64,000 nt of DNA from JALYGK01 sp036259835 (GTDB lineage Bacteria; Actinomycetota; UBA4738): NCBI GenBank assembly GCA_036259835.1, contig DATABA010000018.1:1-64000 (forward strand), read 5' to 3'. Under the pieces are notes generated by a model, which saw only the letters and a list, made by a program, of their open reading frames with translations, was not told where the DNA came from and searched no databases. The translations under genes and the position numbers were made by a program. How positions within the stretch are numbered: position 1 is the stretch's first letter; every line of letters starts with the position of its first letter. This document shows positions 8,527 to 17,068 of this stretch, piece after piece.

Positions 8527-9203
8527 GGGGGCTGATTCCAGCCCTTCTCGTGGTTACGGCCTGCGCAAGCTCCGAAACCTCTGCGACGCCTCCGCTTGCT
8601 GAGCGTTCGCCTTTATCGGCGGCCTCCGAATCACCGGGGGAGCTTCGAGTGATGCCGGAGCCAAAAGCGAATTCCAAGCCGGCCGTCCATCGCTGCAGGT
8701 ATGCCTTCCCCGTTCGGCCGAGCGACGTAGCTAATTACGGCTCTGCGCACCACGACTATCCGGCCACGGACATTTTCGCTCCGGAGGGAGCGGACTTCGT
8801 CGCCCCGACCGACGGACGGGTGGACTTCGTGTCTCGAACCGATCGCTGGCATGCCAGCACCGACGACCCCGCCACACGCGGAGGTCTCGCCGTCGCCATC
8901 ATTGGAAAGGACGGAATTCGGTATTACGGCTCACACCTTCGTGAGGTCGCTCCGAACATCAAGCGAGGCGTCGGGGTCAAGGCGGGGGAGAAGCTCGGCG
9001 AGGTCGGGAGGTCCGGAAACGCTCGCAATGTCGCGTCTCACCTTCATTTCGGAATCTCTCGTCCGACGTATCCGACGGATTGGAGGACCCGCCGAGGCCA
9101 AGTCAGTCCGTTCGACTACCTCAACGCCTGGCGAAAAGGCGACGACGTCACGCCGGAAGTGCCTGAGCATGCTCAGCCGCGTTGCAAACGGGCGACTGGC
9201 TGA
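8523..9203 (+). CDS. M23-family (LytM) metallopeptidase, probable lipoprotein
   Basis: About 226 residues. The N-terminus is a lipoprotein signal: GLIPALLVVTAC ends in a lipobox-like VTAC. A Ser/Pro-rich linker follows, then the LytM domain with zinc-binding motifs: His and Asp in HHDYPATDIFAP, and HLHFG near the end. M23 enzymes cut peptide cross-links in peptidoglycan. GTG 8523 is chosen because it gives a 4-nt overlap (GTGA) with the upstream stop and a compact signal peptide; ATG 8505 in the same frame adds six residues. The gene converges on the aldehyde dehydrogenase with a perfect palindrome between them. Confidence 0.85.
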   Translation: MRGLIPALLVVTACASSETSATPPLAERSPLSAASESPGELRVMPEPKANSKPAVHRCRYAFPVRPSDVANYGSAHHDYPATDIFAPEGADFVAPTDGRVDFVSRTDRWHASTDDPATRGGLAVAIIGKDGIRYYGSHLREVAPNIKRGVGVKAGEKLGEVGRSGNARNVASHLHFGISRPTYPTDWRTRRGQVSPFDYLNAWRKGDDVTPEVPEHAQPRCKRATG

Positions 9204-9207
9204 AGTC

Positions 9208-9235
9208 GGCACAAAATGTGTTCACATTTTGTGCC
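9208..9235. terminator. Perfect 13-bp palindrome between convergent genes, probable bidirectional terminator
   Basis: Arms GGCACAAAATGTG and its exact complement are separated by only TT. The element fills the 35-bp gap between the stops of the M23 lipoprotein gene (9203) and the minus-strand aldehyde dehydrogenase gene (9239). The AT-rich middle of the stem supplies no T-tract in either direction and the 2-nt loop is tighter than usual, so a protein-binding palindrome remains possible. Confidence 0.6.
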
Positions 9236-9238
9236 GAG

Positions 9239-10816
9239 TCACGGCGGTTGGACTTCGCTCCAGTCGGCCAGCCGGAACGCCGGGTCCGCTTCGACCTCGG
9301 CCACGTCGATCTGTGCCCGCTGGAACTTTCCGGCGTAGTCCCAGTTCATCGCCTGCCACTTGGTGAACTGGTCCAGCACCCAGATGCCTGCCTGACGGCT
9401 CCCGTTCCCAGACTTGCCGTTTCCACCAAACGGCAGATGTGACTCGGCGCCGGCCGTCGAGTTGTTCACCGAGACCATGCCGGCCTTGATGCGCTCGCGA
9501 AAACGGAACACGTTCTTGGGGTCGTTGGTGTAAATCGAAGAGGACAACCCGTACCCGTGACCGTTCGCGAGGTCGATCGCCTCGTCGAACGTCGCGAACG
9601 TCGCGACCCCTGCGATCGGCCCGAACGTTTCGATCTGGTACAGCTTGTCGTCGCTCGCGACGCCGTCCACGACCGTCGGGTGGTAGTAGAAACCGGTCGT
9701 CGGGTCTCCGATGAATCCCCTCCTCGGGTTCTCCGACGTGATCCTCCCCGTGCCGGTCGAGCCCAGCACCCGGTGGTGCGACTCGATCAGCTGGAGCCAC
9801 CCCTCGAACCGGTGGGCGAACCGTTCGCTGATCATCGGGCCGTACAGGACTTCCCTCGTCGGGTCACCGACCGGAGCCTCATCCACGGCTTTCGCCAGGC
9901 GCGACACAAATTCGTGATGCACCGACTCGTGCACGATCACCGTTCCGAGCGACGTGCATCGCTGTCCCGCAGTGGCGAAGCCGCTGAAGAGCGCGCCCTC
10001 CACGGCGAGGTCCAGTTCGGCATCAGGCATGACGACCAACGGGTTCTTGCCGCCGAGCTCGAGACACGGCGACTGGAGATGAGCGCCGCAGAGCTCGCCG
10101 ATTCGCCGACCGACCTCGCTCGAGCCGGTGAATCCGACCTTGTCGACCAGACCGGAGCCGAGCGCCAGCTCCAGGCCCGAGAATGCAGCCGGGCCGTCGA
10201 CCAGCGCCATGTTGACCACGCCTTCCGGCAAACCCGCATGGAGGAAGAGCTGCATGAACGCCTCGGCGATCGCGGGCGTGTACTCAGCGGGTTTCCACAC
10301 GAACGTGTTGCCGCAGACAAGTGCAGGGACGAGGTACCAGGAAGGAACAGCAACGGGGAAGTTCCCCGCGGTGATGATGGCGGCCACCCCGACCGGCACG
10401 CGGAAGGTGAACAGTTGCTTGTCGGGCATCTCGCTGGGGACCGTCTGCCCGTAGAGCTGCCGTCCCTGTCCGACGAAGAAGTTGCAGGTGTCGATGACCT
10501 CCTGAACCTCGCCGCGGGACTCAACGATGGGCTTGCCAATCTCGCGGGTGATGAGCTGGGACAGCGCCTCCTTGTTCTCCTCCACCAGCCGGCCGAGCTG
10601 CTGCACGGCGAGGCCCCGAATGGGAGCCGGAACCGCCGACCAGCCCGGCTGGGCCGCCCTCGCCACGCGGCATGCCTCGACGAAGGTTTCGGCGTCGCCG
10701 AGAAGCGCCTCGGCCACCACCTCGTCGAGGCGCGCCGGGTTCGTCGACGTGATCCGCCCCCCCGGCGCCTGGGTCGCGGCTTTTCCTCCGATGATCGAAC
10801 CAACGGTTCTGGTCAT
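9239..10816 (-). CDS. Aldehyde dehydrogenase family protein
   Basis: 525 residues of the NAD(P)+-dependent aldehyde dehydrogenase superfamily. The catalytic cysteine is Cys287 in GQRCTS, the general base lies in LELGGKNP, and the cofactor region includes GNFPVAVPSW, VWKPAEYTP and GFTGSSEVGRRI. FGGNGKSGNGSRQAG is the expected C-terminal signature. These enzymes oxidise aldehydes to acids in the cytosol. The sequence looks closest to the semialdehyde/aminoadipate-semialdehyde branch, but the substrate is not certain. ATG 10816 has an AGGGGG ribosome site some 11 nt upstream. The gene is followed (minus-strand sense) by the palindrome at 9208-9235. It may share direction, but not clearly a transcript, with the biotin carboxylase gene. 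Confidence 0.9.
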   Translation of the reverse strand: MTRTVGSIIGGKAATQAPGGRITSTNPARLDEVVAEALLGDAETFVEACRVARAAQPGWSAVPAPIRGLAVQQLGRLVEENKEALSQLITREIGKPIVESRGEVQEVIDTCNFFVGQGRQLYGQTVPSEMPDKQLFTFRVPVGVAAIITAGNFPVAVPSWYLVPALVCGNTFVWKPAEYTPAIAEAFMQLFLHAGLPEGVVNMALVDGPAAFSGLELALGSGLVDKVGFTGSSEVGRRIGELCGAHLQSPCLELGGKNPLVVMPDAELDLAVEGALFSGFATAGQRCTSLGTVIVHESVHHEFVSRLAKAVDEAPVGDPTREVLYGPMISERFAHRFEGWLQLIESHHRVLGSTGTGRITSENPRRGFIGDPTTGFYYHPTVVDGVASDDKLYQIETFGPIAGVATFATFDEAIDLANGHGYGLSSSIYTNDPKNVFRFRERIKAGMVSVNNSTAGAESHLPFGGNGKSGNGSRQAGIWVLDQFTKWQAMNWDYAGKFQRAQIDVAEVEADPAFRLADWSEVQPP

Positions 10817-10851
10817 TGCTCGCTTCGCCCCCTGCGTTGTACTTCTCGGAG

Positions 10852-12624
10852 CTATTCTCCGCCTTCCTCTATCACGACAAGGGCCTGACCGGTTTCGACG
10901 ACGTCACCTTTCGACACGGCGACCTCGGCCACAGTCCCGTCGCGCGTGGCGACGATGTGGTTCTCCATCTTCATCGCTTCCAGGATGCAAAGCGTGTCGC
11001 CCGCAGTGACTTGCTCTCCCGGCTCCACCACGACCTGAAGGATCGTGCCCTGCATCGGGGCGGCAATGACGTCTCCGGCTGCCGTCGCGGCGTGTCCGTG
11101 GGACGACGAAGCCGGCGGTGGCGGTGGTTGGCGGGCATCGTCCCAGATTGCCACCGGAATACGGCGGCCGTTCAGCTCCACGACGATTCGCGCGGGTCCC
11201 GGCGACGCCGAACCTGCGGACGCCGCCCCACCCGCCGTGCTCCGGTCCGGCCGGCGACGCCTCTGCCCGTCCGCCGGCGGTTCCAGCGGAGCGGACGCGA
11301 GCGCTTCCTCAACCCACCGCGTATGAATCTTTCCCAGCCGGAACTCTTCGGTGTCTGCGATCCACTGATGGATTGGAATGGTCGTCGGAATGCCGTCGAC
11401 TTCGAACTCGTCGAGCGCGCGAAGGACCCGCCGCCTGGCCTGTTCGCGGTCCTCTCCCCACACGATGAGCTTCGCGAACAGCGAGTCGTACTCGCCGGCG
11501 ACCGCTCGCCCCGCCTCCACGCCCGCATCGACCCGAACGAACGGACCCTGCGGCGGACGGTAGTCCGTAATCAGGCCGGGACCGGGGAGGAAATCGCGGT
11601 AGGGATCTTCCGCGTTGATCCGGCATTCGATGGCATGGCCGCGAAGATCGGGCGCGAGCTCCACCGGCTCGTCCAACGCGACCAGGATCTGGAGGCGAAC
11701 CAGGTCCAGTCCGGCCACGAACTCGGTGACCGGGTGCTCGACCTGAAGGCGGGTGTTCATCTCGATGAAGTAGAAGCGCCCGGCTTCGTCGACCAGGAAC
11801 TCGATGGTCCCCGCGTTGGTGTACTTCGCCGCCCGGGCGATGGCCAGCGCCGCTTCCCCGATTTTCGTGCGCAGCGCATCATCGACTACGGGAGACGGGC
11901 TTTCCTCCAAGAGCTTCTGATGCCGTCGCTGGAGCGTGCAGTCGCGCTCGCCCAGGAACGAGTAGTGGCCGTACGCGTCCGCCAGGATCTGCGCCTCGAC
12001 GTGGTGGGCCCGTTCGATGTATCGCTCCAGGTAGACCTCGGGCCGTCCGAAGTAAGCGCCCGCCTCGCGAGCCGAACCCTCGACCGCCGCCTGGAGCTCC
12101 TGGTCGCCCCGAACGAGGCGCATTCCCTTGCCGCCGCCTCCGAACGCCGCCTTCACGAGCATCGGGAAGCCGATCTGATCCGCGCCGGCCACGGCTTCGT
12201 CCACGCCGACAGGTTCCTGCGTCCCGGGAACGACCGGCGCGCCGGCTCGCTCGGCGGCACGGCGCGCCTCGATCTTGTCGCCCATCATCTCCATCGATTC
12301 GGGAGACGGCCCGATGAACGTCATCCCCGCTTCGCCGATCCTGCGGGCGAAATCCGCGTTCTCGGCGAGGAACCCGTACCCGGGATGCACCATGGTGGCC
12401 CGTCCCTTCTGCGCGGCTTCCAGTATCCGCGCGACATTGAGATAGGACTCCACCGGCGAGGCAGGACCGATGTGGAAGGCGTCGTCCGCCATTTCCACGT
12501 GGAGCGCCTCACGGTCGGCGTCCGAGTACACAGCGATGGTCGGGATTCCCATCTCGCGGCACGTGCGAATCACCCGTACCGCGATCTCGCCTCGGTTGGC
12601 GATCAATATGCGAGGTTCACTCAT
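10852..12624 (-). CDS. Acyl-CoA carboxylase alpha subunit (biotin carboxylase + biotin carrier domain)
   Basis: 590 residues. The biotin carboxylase part starts ILIANRGEIAVRVIRTC, has the ATP-grasp glycine loop AAFGGGGKGMR and the ERDCTLQRRHQK and EMNTRLQVEHPVTE signatures. A Pro/Ala-rich linker leads to a biotinyl domain with EAMKMEN (Lys552 is the biotin attachment site). The subunit carboxylates biotin with ATP and bicarbonate for acetyl-, propionyl- or related acyl-CoA carboxylases. No beta subunit adjoins it; the propionyl-type beta at 36235 is a plausible partner. It is divergent from birA with 23 bp between the starts, a sensible pairing because BirA attaches the biotin. The substrate is set by the beta subunit. 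Confidence 0.92.
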   Translation of the reverse strand: MSEPRILIANRGEIAVRVIRTCREMGIPTIAVYSDADREALHVEMADDAFHIGPASPVESYLNVARILEAAQKGRATMVHPGYGFLAENADFARRIGEAGMTFIGPSPESMEMMGDKIEARRAAERAGAPVVPGTQEPVGVDEAVAGADQIGFPMLVKAAFGGGGKGMRLVRGDQELQAAVEGSAREAGAYFGRPEVYLERYIERAHHVEAQILADAYGHYSFLGERDCTLQRRHQKLLEESPSPVVDDALRTKIGEAALAIARAAKYTNAGTIEFLVDEAGRFYFIEMNTRLQVEHPVTEFVAGLDLVRLQILVALDEPVELAPDLRGHAIECRINAEDPYRDFLPGPGLITDYRPPQGPFVRVDAGVEAGRAVAGEYDSLFAKLIVWGEDREQARRRVLRALDEFEVDGIPTTIPIHQWIADTEEFRLGKIHTRWVEEALASAPLEPPADGQRRRRPDRSTAGGAASAGSASPGPARIVVELNGRRIPVAIWDDARQPPPPPASSSHGHAATAAGDVIAAPMQGTILQVVVEPGEQVTAGDTLCILEAMKMENHIVATRDGTVAEVAVSKGDVVETGQALVVIEEGGE

Positions 12625-12647
12625 GCGAAGCTTTCGAAGAGGACCGG

Positions 12648-13430
12648 ATGCTGAGCGAGCATAGCGTCGCCGAAGCTGCCAGGGCCGCGGGAATCGCCGC
12701 GCCGGTTCACTACTTCAAGGTCACCGGCTCGACCAACACCGATCTGTTCGTGCTTGCTCGACAGGGCGCGCCCGAGTGGACGCTTGTCGTGGCAGGAGAA
12801 CAGCGAACCGGAAGGGGCCGGCTCGGTCGGACGTGGGCATCCCTCGAGGGCCGGTCGTTGCTCGCTTCGATCCTCCTCCGCCCGAGGGTGAATCCCTCGG
12901 ATGCTCCGCTCCTCTCGCTGCTGGCTGCAGTCTGTATGGTGCGAGCCATTCGGTCGACGAATGGTGTCGACGTCATGTGCAAGTGGCCCAACGATCTCGT
13001 CGTTGGCGAGCGGAAGCTCGGCGGCATTCTCGCGGAGGCGCATGTGGACTCCGAACGGTTGTCCTTCGTGGTGATCGGAACGGGAGTGAACGTTGCCGAG
13101 CAACCGGACGACTTTCCACCCGAAATCAGGCGTATCGCGACCAGCATCCTGATGGAAGGCGGGAGGGCGTACGGCATCGCCCTGCTTCGCGAGTATCTCC
13201 GTGAACTCCGCGGCCTCTACTCGCCGACGGGAGAAAACTTCCGAACGGACGTGCTGGACGCTTACCGTGCGATGTGCGCCACGATCGGCCGGGATGTCGT
13301 GGCGACGACGGCGTCGGGACAACAAATCGAGGGCAGGGCCACAGGAATCGACGACGGAGGTGAACTTTTGGTGGAGTCTGGTCCTCGCACCGAAGCCATC
13401 GGATTCGGAGAGGTCGTCCACCTTCGGTAA
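12648..13430 (+). CDS. birA: Biotin-[acetyl-CoA carboxylase] ligase
   Basis: 260 residues. The biotinoyl-5'-AMP-binding loop GRGRLGRTW is at 55-63, preceded by GSTNTDLF; KWPNDLVV is at 112-119 and KLGGIL follows. A C-terminal SH3-like domain is present (IGRDVVATTASGQQIEGRA). There is no N-terminal helix-turn-helix, so this is a group I enzyme that biotinylates carrier domains without repressing the biotin operon. Its targets in the window would be the two EAMKME carrier domains (genes at 10852 and 17997). A GAGGA sequence 5-6 nt before ATG 12648 supports the start. It is followed 10 bp later by the PH-domain membrane protein on the same strand. Confidence 0.93.
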   Translation: MLSEHSVAEAARAAGIAAPVHYFKVTGSTNTDLFVLARQGAPEWTLVVAGEQRTGRGRLGRTWASLEGRSLLASILLRPRVNPSDAPLLSLLAAVCMVRAIRSTNGVDVMCKWPNDLVVGERKLGGILAEAHVDSERLSFVVIGTGVNVAEQPDDFPPEIRRIATSILMEGGRAYGIALLREYLRELRGLYSPTGENFRTDVLDAYRAMCATIGRDVVATTASGQQIEGRATGIDDGGELLVESGPRTEAIGFGEVVHLR

Positions 13431-13440
13431 GCTTCGCGAC

Positions 13441-14061
13441 ATGGGATTCCCGCGACGTCTCCTCGCCGATAACGAGCGACTCATTCTCGACCTCCGGCCG
13501 CACTGGATCAGCCTGGTCCTGCCCGTCGGCGCGACGGTCTTGATCGTCGGCGGAGTCGTTGCCGCGCTCGCGTACACCCCAGCCTCCTGGCCGAATTGGG
13601 TCGGGTGGGCCGCGGTGGTCGTCGGCATCATTCTCCTCCTCGCGTATCCCGTCCGCTTCTTCGTCGACTGGGTCACCTCGCATTTCGTGGTCACGTCTGA
13701 CCGGCTGATCCACCGTGAGGGGTGGTTTGCGAAGCGGTCGATGGAGATTCCGCTCGAGAACATCAATGACGTGCGGTTCAACCAATCTGTGTTCGAACGC
13801 GTCATCAAGGCCGGGGACCTCACCATCGAGTCGGCAGGTGAGTTCGGCCAGCAGAACTTCACCGACATCCGCGATCCGGAGCAAGTGCAGAAGGTCATCT
13901 ACGAGACGAGCGAAGCGAACTCGCAACGGATGTACACGGGCGGCCGGCCGTCCTCGTCCGTGGCGGACGAGCTCGCGAAGCTGGACCGGCTTCGCGATGA
14001 AGGCGTCATCTCAAATGAGGAGTTCGAGGCGCAAAAGGCCCGGCTGTTCGAGCAGTCGTAG
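13441..14061 (+). CDS. PH-domain (bPH2) membrane protein with C-terminal SHOCT domain
   Basis: 206 residues. Two close transmembrane helices (about 22-45 and 52-75) are followed by a bacterial PH-like domain (VVTSDRLIHREGWFAKRS, EIPLENINDVRFNQS, GDLTIESAGEFG), then a short variable linker and a SHOCT module at about 172-204 (ELAKLDRLRDEGVISNEEF). Proteins of this layout are common in actinobacteria; SHOCT is thought to help oligomerisation. Function is unproven. ATG 13441 lies 10 bp after birA and there is no better upstream start. It is followed 3 bp later by the acetyltransferase gene, so birA, this gene and the acetyltransferase probably share a transcript. Confidence 0.82.
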   Translation: MGFPRRLLADNERLILDLRPHWISLVLPVGATVLIVGGVVAALAYTPASWPNWVGWAAVVVGIILLLAYPVRFFVDWVTSHFVVTSDRLIHREGWFAKRSMEIPLENINDVRFNQSVFERVIKAGDLTIESAGEFGQQNFTDIRDPEQVQKVIYETSEANSQRMYTGGRPSSSVADELAKLDRLRDEGVISNEEFEAQKARLFEQS

Positions 14062-14064
14062 CCC

Positions 14065-14733
14065 TTGACCGGGGCGAACCACTCCTGGCCGCTGCTGGAG
14101 CAGCCGCTCCGGCTCGAAGAGATTCGGACCTCGTTGCGGGATGGCACGCCGGTGCTCGTTCGACCGGTGCGACCCGACGACCGGGAGATCATCAGAGCGA
14201 GCTTCGCCCGCCTTTCGCCTGAATCCAGGTACTTCCGGTTCATGACGCCCGTTTCCGCTCTGTCCGAGGCACAGCTCGACTACCTCACGAAACTCGATTT
14301 CGTCGATCACGTCGCGTGGCTCGCCGTCCGGGCGGACCATCCCGAAGAAGGAATCGGCGTGGCCCGATTCGTCCGCACCAAGGCCGATCCGACCATCGCC
14401 GAAGCCGCCGTGACGGTGATCGACGACTACCAGGGGCGCGGTTTGGGGACCCTCCTGCTGGCGTTGCTCGCCACCGTCGCTCGCGCGGTCGGGGTGGTGA
14501 CGTTTCGGGCCTACGTGATCCAGCACAACGCCCGAATGCGCAATCTCCTCGAACCGCTCGGAGCACGAACGACACTGGACTCTCCCGGAGTGCTTCGCAT
14601 GGACGTCGACCTCGATCCTGGCCACCTGCCGGACTCGCCCCCGGCAAGAGTGCTCCGAGCCGCGGCCCAGCGGATGCTCGGACCCATCACCGGCCCTTCA
14701 GACCTGCCCGATGCGGAGGGCCCGCGGTCATAG
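14065..14733 (+). CDS. GNAT-family N-acetyltransferase
   Basis: 222 residues with one GNAT domain. The acetyl-CoA pyrophosphate loop QGRGLG lies at 123-128, preceded by the beta4 strand AAVTVIDD and followed by a helix (TLLLALLATVARA) and a final strand-helix (RAYVIQHNARMRNLLEPLGA). The N-terminal segment (DGTPVLVRPVRPDDREIIRASFARLSPESRYFRF) matches the acetyltransferase domains linked to acyl-CoA synthetase (Pat-like) and stand-alone homologues that acetylate protein lysines. The TTG start at 14065 gives a gap of only 3 nt from the previous stop; no closer ATG exists. The target, protein or small molecule, is undetermined. Confidence 0.8.
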   Translation: MTGANHSWPLLEQPLRLEEIRTSLRDGTPVLVRPVRPDDREIIRASFARLSPESRYFRFMTPVSALSEAQLDYLTKLDFVDHVAWLAVRADHPEEGIGVARFVRTKADPTIAEAAVTVIDDYQGRGLGTLLLALLATVARAVGVVTFRAYVIQHNARMRNLLEPLGARTTLDSPGVLRMDVDLDPGHLPDSPPARVLRAAAQRMLGPITGPSDLPDAEGPRS

Positions 14734-14736
14734 ACT
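14731..14736 (+). promoter_or_regulatory. -10 hexamer for the 14.7-19.8 kb carboxylase cluster (leaderless)
   Basis: TAGACT overlaps the acetyltransferase stop and ends 6 nt before GTG 14743. The same hexamer with the same 6-nt gap precedes gatC. Confidence 0.5.
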
Positions 14737-14742
14737 TTGGGC

Positions 14743-16278
14743 GTGGCCCAAGAGCGCGAAAGCATCGTGGACGCGATCGCCCGAGCGAAGGCGGGCGGAC
14801 CGCAGAAGTACCACCGGAAGCTTGCCGAGCAGGGAAAGCTCTTTGTCCGTGAACGGCTCGGCCTGCTCCTCGATGACGAGGAGAGCTTCGCCGAAGACGG
14901 TCTTCTGACGAGCTCGCTGGCCGAGGACCTCGCTGCGGATGCCGTCGTGACAGGGGTCGGCCGCGTTGGCGGAAGGCCGGTTGCCGTCATGGCGAACGAT
15001 CCCACCGTCAAAGCCGGATCCTGGGGACCGCCCACCGTGGAGAAGATCATTCGCATCATCGAGGCCGCCAGGCGGCGGACGATCCCCATCGTGTATCTGG
15101 TCGACTCCGCGGGGGCCCGAATCACCGACCAGGTGGAGATGTTCCCCGGCCGCCGCGGCGCCGGGAGGATCTTCTACAACCAGGTTCAGGCCTCGGGCCG
15201 GATCCCGCAGGTGTGCTGCCTGCATGGTCCGAGCGCCGCGGGCGGTGCCTACATCCCCGCGTTCTGCGATGTCGTGTTCATGGTGGAGAAGAACGCCTCG
15301 ATGTACCTCGGTTCACCTCGAATGGCGGAAGAGGTCATTGGAGAGAAGGTGGGCCTGGAGGAGATGGGCGGTGCACGAATGCACTGCGAGGTTTCCGGCT
15401 CGGGCGATCTCTGCGTTGTGGACGACAAGGCCGCGATCGAGGCGGCCCGAGCCTATCTCTCGTACTTCCCGTCGAACTATCTCGAGGAGTCGCCGATCGT
15501 GGAGGCACGGCCGCCGGCGTACACCGGGTCACTCGCCGGGATCGTTCCGCAGGACGAATCGAAGGCCTTCGACATGCACGCGCTCATTGCGGGGATCCTC
15601 GACGAGGAATCGTTCTTCGAGATCAAGCCGGACTTCGCCAAGGAGGTCGTTGTCGGCTTGGGGCGTCTGGAAGGGCGTCCCATCGGAATCGTGGCGAACC
15701 AGCCGATACACAAAGGAGGCGTGCTGTTCGTCGATTCGGCCGACAAGGTGGCCAGGTTCGTGTGGCTGTGCGACGCGTTCAACATTCCACTGGTTTTCCT
15801 GGCCGACGTGCCTGGGTTCATGATCGGGTCGGCCGTGGAGCGGCAGGGGATCATTCGCCACGGAGCAAAGCTCATAACTGCCGTGTCGGAAGCTACCGTG
15901 CCGAAGTTCAGCGTGATCGTACGCAAGGCCTACGGCGCCGGCCTGTACGCGATGGCGGGCCCTGGCTTCGAGCCGGACACGACCATCGCCCTTCCGACGG
16001 CGCGGATCGCAGTGATGGGGCCCGAACCGGCGGTGAACGCCGTCTACTTCAACAAGATTCAGGCGATCGAGGACTCAGACGAGCGAGCGGCGTTCGTTGC
16101 AGAGAAGCGCCGGGAGTACGAGGAGGACATCGACCTCATGCACCTCGCTTCGGAAAACGTGGTTGACGCAGTCGTCGAGCCCGACGCGCTTCGGAGCGAG
16201 CTGGTGAAGCGGCTCAGCCACCTCGGGGCGAAGGACCGCGACTTCAGCGGCCGCCGCCACGGCGTTCCTCCGGTCTGA
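14743..16278 (+). CDS. Acyl-CoA carboxylase beta (carboxyltransferase) subunit, probably 3-methylcrotonyl-CoA type
   Basis: 511 residues with the tandem crotonase-fold carboxyltransferase layout. The N-half has IPIVYLVDSAGARI, GAGRIFYNQ and GPSAAGGAYIPAF; the C-half has IGIVANQP, PLVFLADVPGFMIG and VRKAYGAGLYAM. It moves the carboxyl group from biotin to an acyl-CoA. The two-part oxyanion glycines are present in both halves. Downstream genes encode an enoyl-CoA hydratase, HMG-CoA lyase and an alpha subunit, the set used for leucine breakdown, so 3-methylcrotonyl-CoA is the likely substrate (inference from context; geranyl-CoA is possible). GTG 14743 is preferred to TTG 14737 because of the -10 at 14731-14736. 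Confidence 0.9.
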   Translation: MAQERESIVDAIARAKAGGPQKYHRKLAEQGKLFVRERLGLLLDDEESFAEDGLLTSSLAEDLAADAVVTGVGRVGGRPVAVMANDPTVKAGSWGPPTVEKIIRIIEAARRRTIPIVYLVDSAGARITDQVEMFPGRRGAGRIFYNQVQASGRIPQVCCLHGPSAAGGAYIPAFCDVVFMVEKNASMYLGSPRMAEEVIGEKVGLEEMGGARMHCEVSGSGDLCVVDDKAAIEAARAYLSYFPSNYLEESPIVEARPPAYTGSLAGIVPQDESKAFDMHALIAGILDEESFFEIKPDFAKEVVVGLGRLEGRPIGIVANQPIHKGGVLFVDSADKVARFVWLCDAFNIPLVFLADVPGFMIGSAVERQGIIRHGAKLITAVSEATVPKFSVIVRKAYGAGLYAMAGPGFEPDTTIALPTARIAVMGPEPAVNAVYFNKIQAIEDSDERAAFVAEKRREYEEDIDLMHLASENVVDAVVEPDALRSELVKRLSHLGAKDRDFSGRRHGVPPV

Positions 16279-16282
16279 GCCG

Positions 16283-17068
16283 TTGAGCTCGGACACGTTC
16301 GTTCGACTTTCTCTTGCCGACCACGTTGCGACCGTGACGGTGTCGCGTCCCGAGGCGCTCAACGCCATCTCCTCGGAGGTCGCGAACCAGTTGGGAGGAG
16401 CGCTGCTTCAGGCCGCGGCGAATCGAGAAGCGTGGGTGGTGGTCCTCGCCGCCGAGGGCGACAAGGCGTTTTGCGTGGGCGCCGACCTCAAGGAACGCAA
16501 TCGCTTGGACGACCGGGGCTGGATGCAGAACCGGGTCTTGATTCGAAGCCTGTTCGATTCGCTCCGTGCCGTCCCTCAGCCCACGATCGCGTCGGTCTTC
16601 GGACACGCTCTGGGCGGCGGGTTCGAGCTCGCCCTGAACTGCGACCTCATCGTGGCATCGCGCGACGCCATGTTCGGCCTCCCGGAGGTCACGGTTGGCA
16701 TCGTCCCCGGAGGTGGAGGAACCCAGCAGCTGGCGCGAAAGGCCGGCGTCGCGCGGGCGAAGGAGCTCGTGCTTACAGGGCGCCGGGTCACGGCGCAAGA
16801 GGCATTCGAGATGGGCATCGTCTCCAGGGTGGTCGACCGCGAACATCTCGTCGACGCCACGACGGAACTGGCCGCGGAAATCTGCCGCGCTTCACCTATC
16901 GCGGTGCGAGAGGCGAAACGGGCTGTCGACCGCGGCTTAGAAGCTCCTCTTGAGCATGGGATCGAGCTGGAAGACCTGGCGTGGCGCCGAGCCGTCGCGT
17001 CGGAGGACCGTCGGGAGGGGATCGCCGCGTTCAATGAGAAGCGAGAGCCAAGTTGGCGGGACCGATGA
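16283..17068 (+). CDS. Enoyl-CoA hydratase, probably methylglutaconyl-CoA hydratase
   Basis: 261 residues of the crotonase superfamily. The oxyanion-hole strand FCVGADLKER and the second site GHALGGGFELA are present, with the two catalytic glutamates expected of a hydratase in GGGFELALN and LPEVTVGIVPGGGGTQQL. The second of these strings is very close to the AUH type. The enzyme would hydrate 3-methylglutaconyl-CoA to HMG-CoA between the flanking carboxylase and lyase. An activity on crotonyl-CoA/3-hydroxybutyryl-CoA is also possible and would serve the ethylmalonyl-CoA route. TTG 16283 follows the beta-subunit stop by 4 nt; the stop overlaps the lyase ATG (ATGA). Confidence 0.9.
   Translation: MSSDTFVRLSLADHVATVTVSRPEALNAISSEVANQLGGALLQAAANREAWVVVLAAEGDKAFCVGADLKERNRLDDRGWMQNRVLIRSLFDSLRAVPQPTIASVFGHALGGGFELALNCDLIVASRDAMFGLPEVTVGIVPGGGGTQQLARKAGVARAKELVLTGRRVTAQEAFEMGIVSRVVDREHLVDATTELAAEICRASPIAVREAKRAVDRGLEAPLEHGIELEDLAWRRAVASEDRREGIAAFNEKREPSWRDR

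Noticed and set aside
10816..12654. 612-codon plus-strand frame opposite the biotin carboxylase gene
   Set aside because: Same shadow effect; the minus-strand frame has every biotin carboxylase and biotinyl motif.
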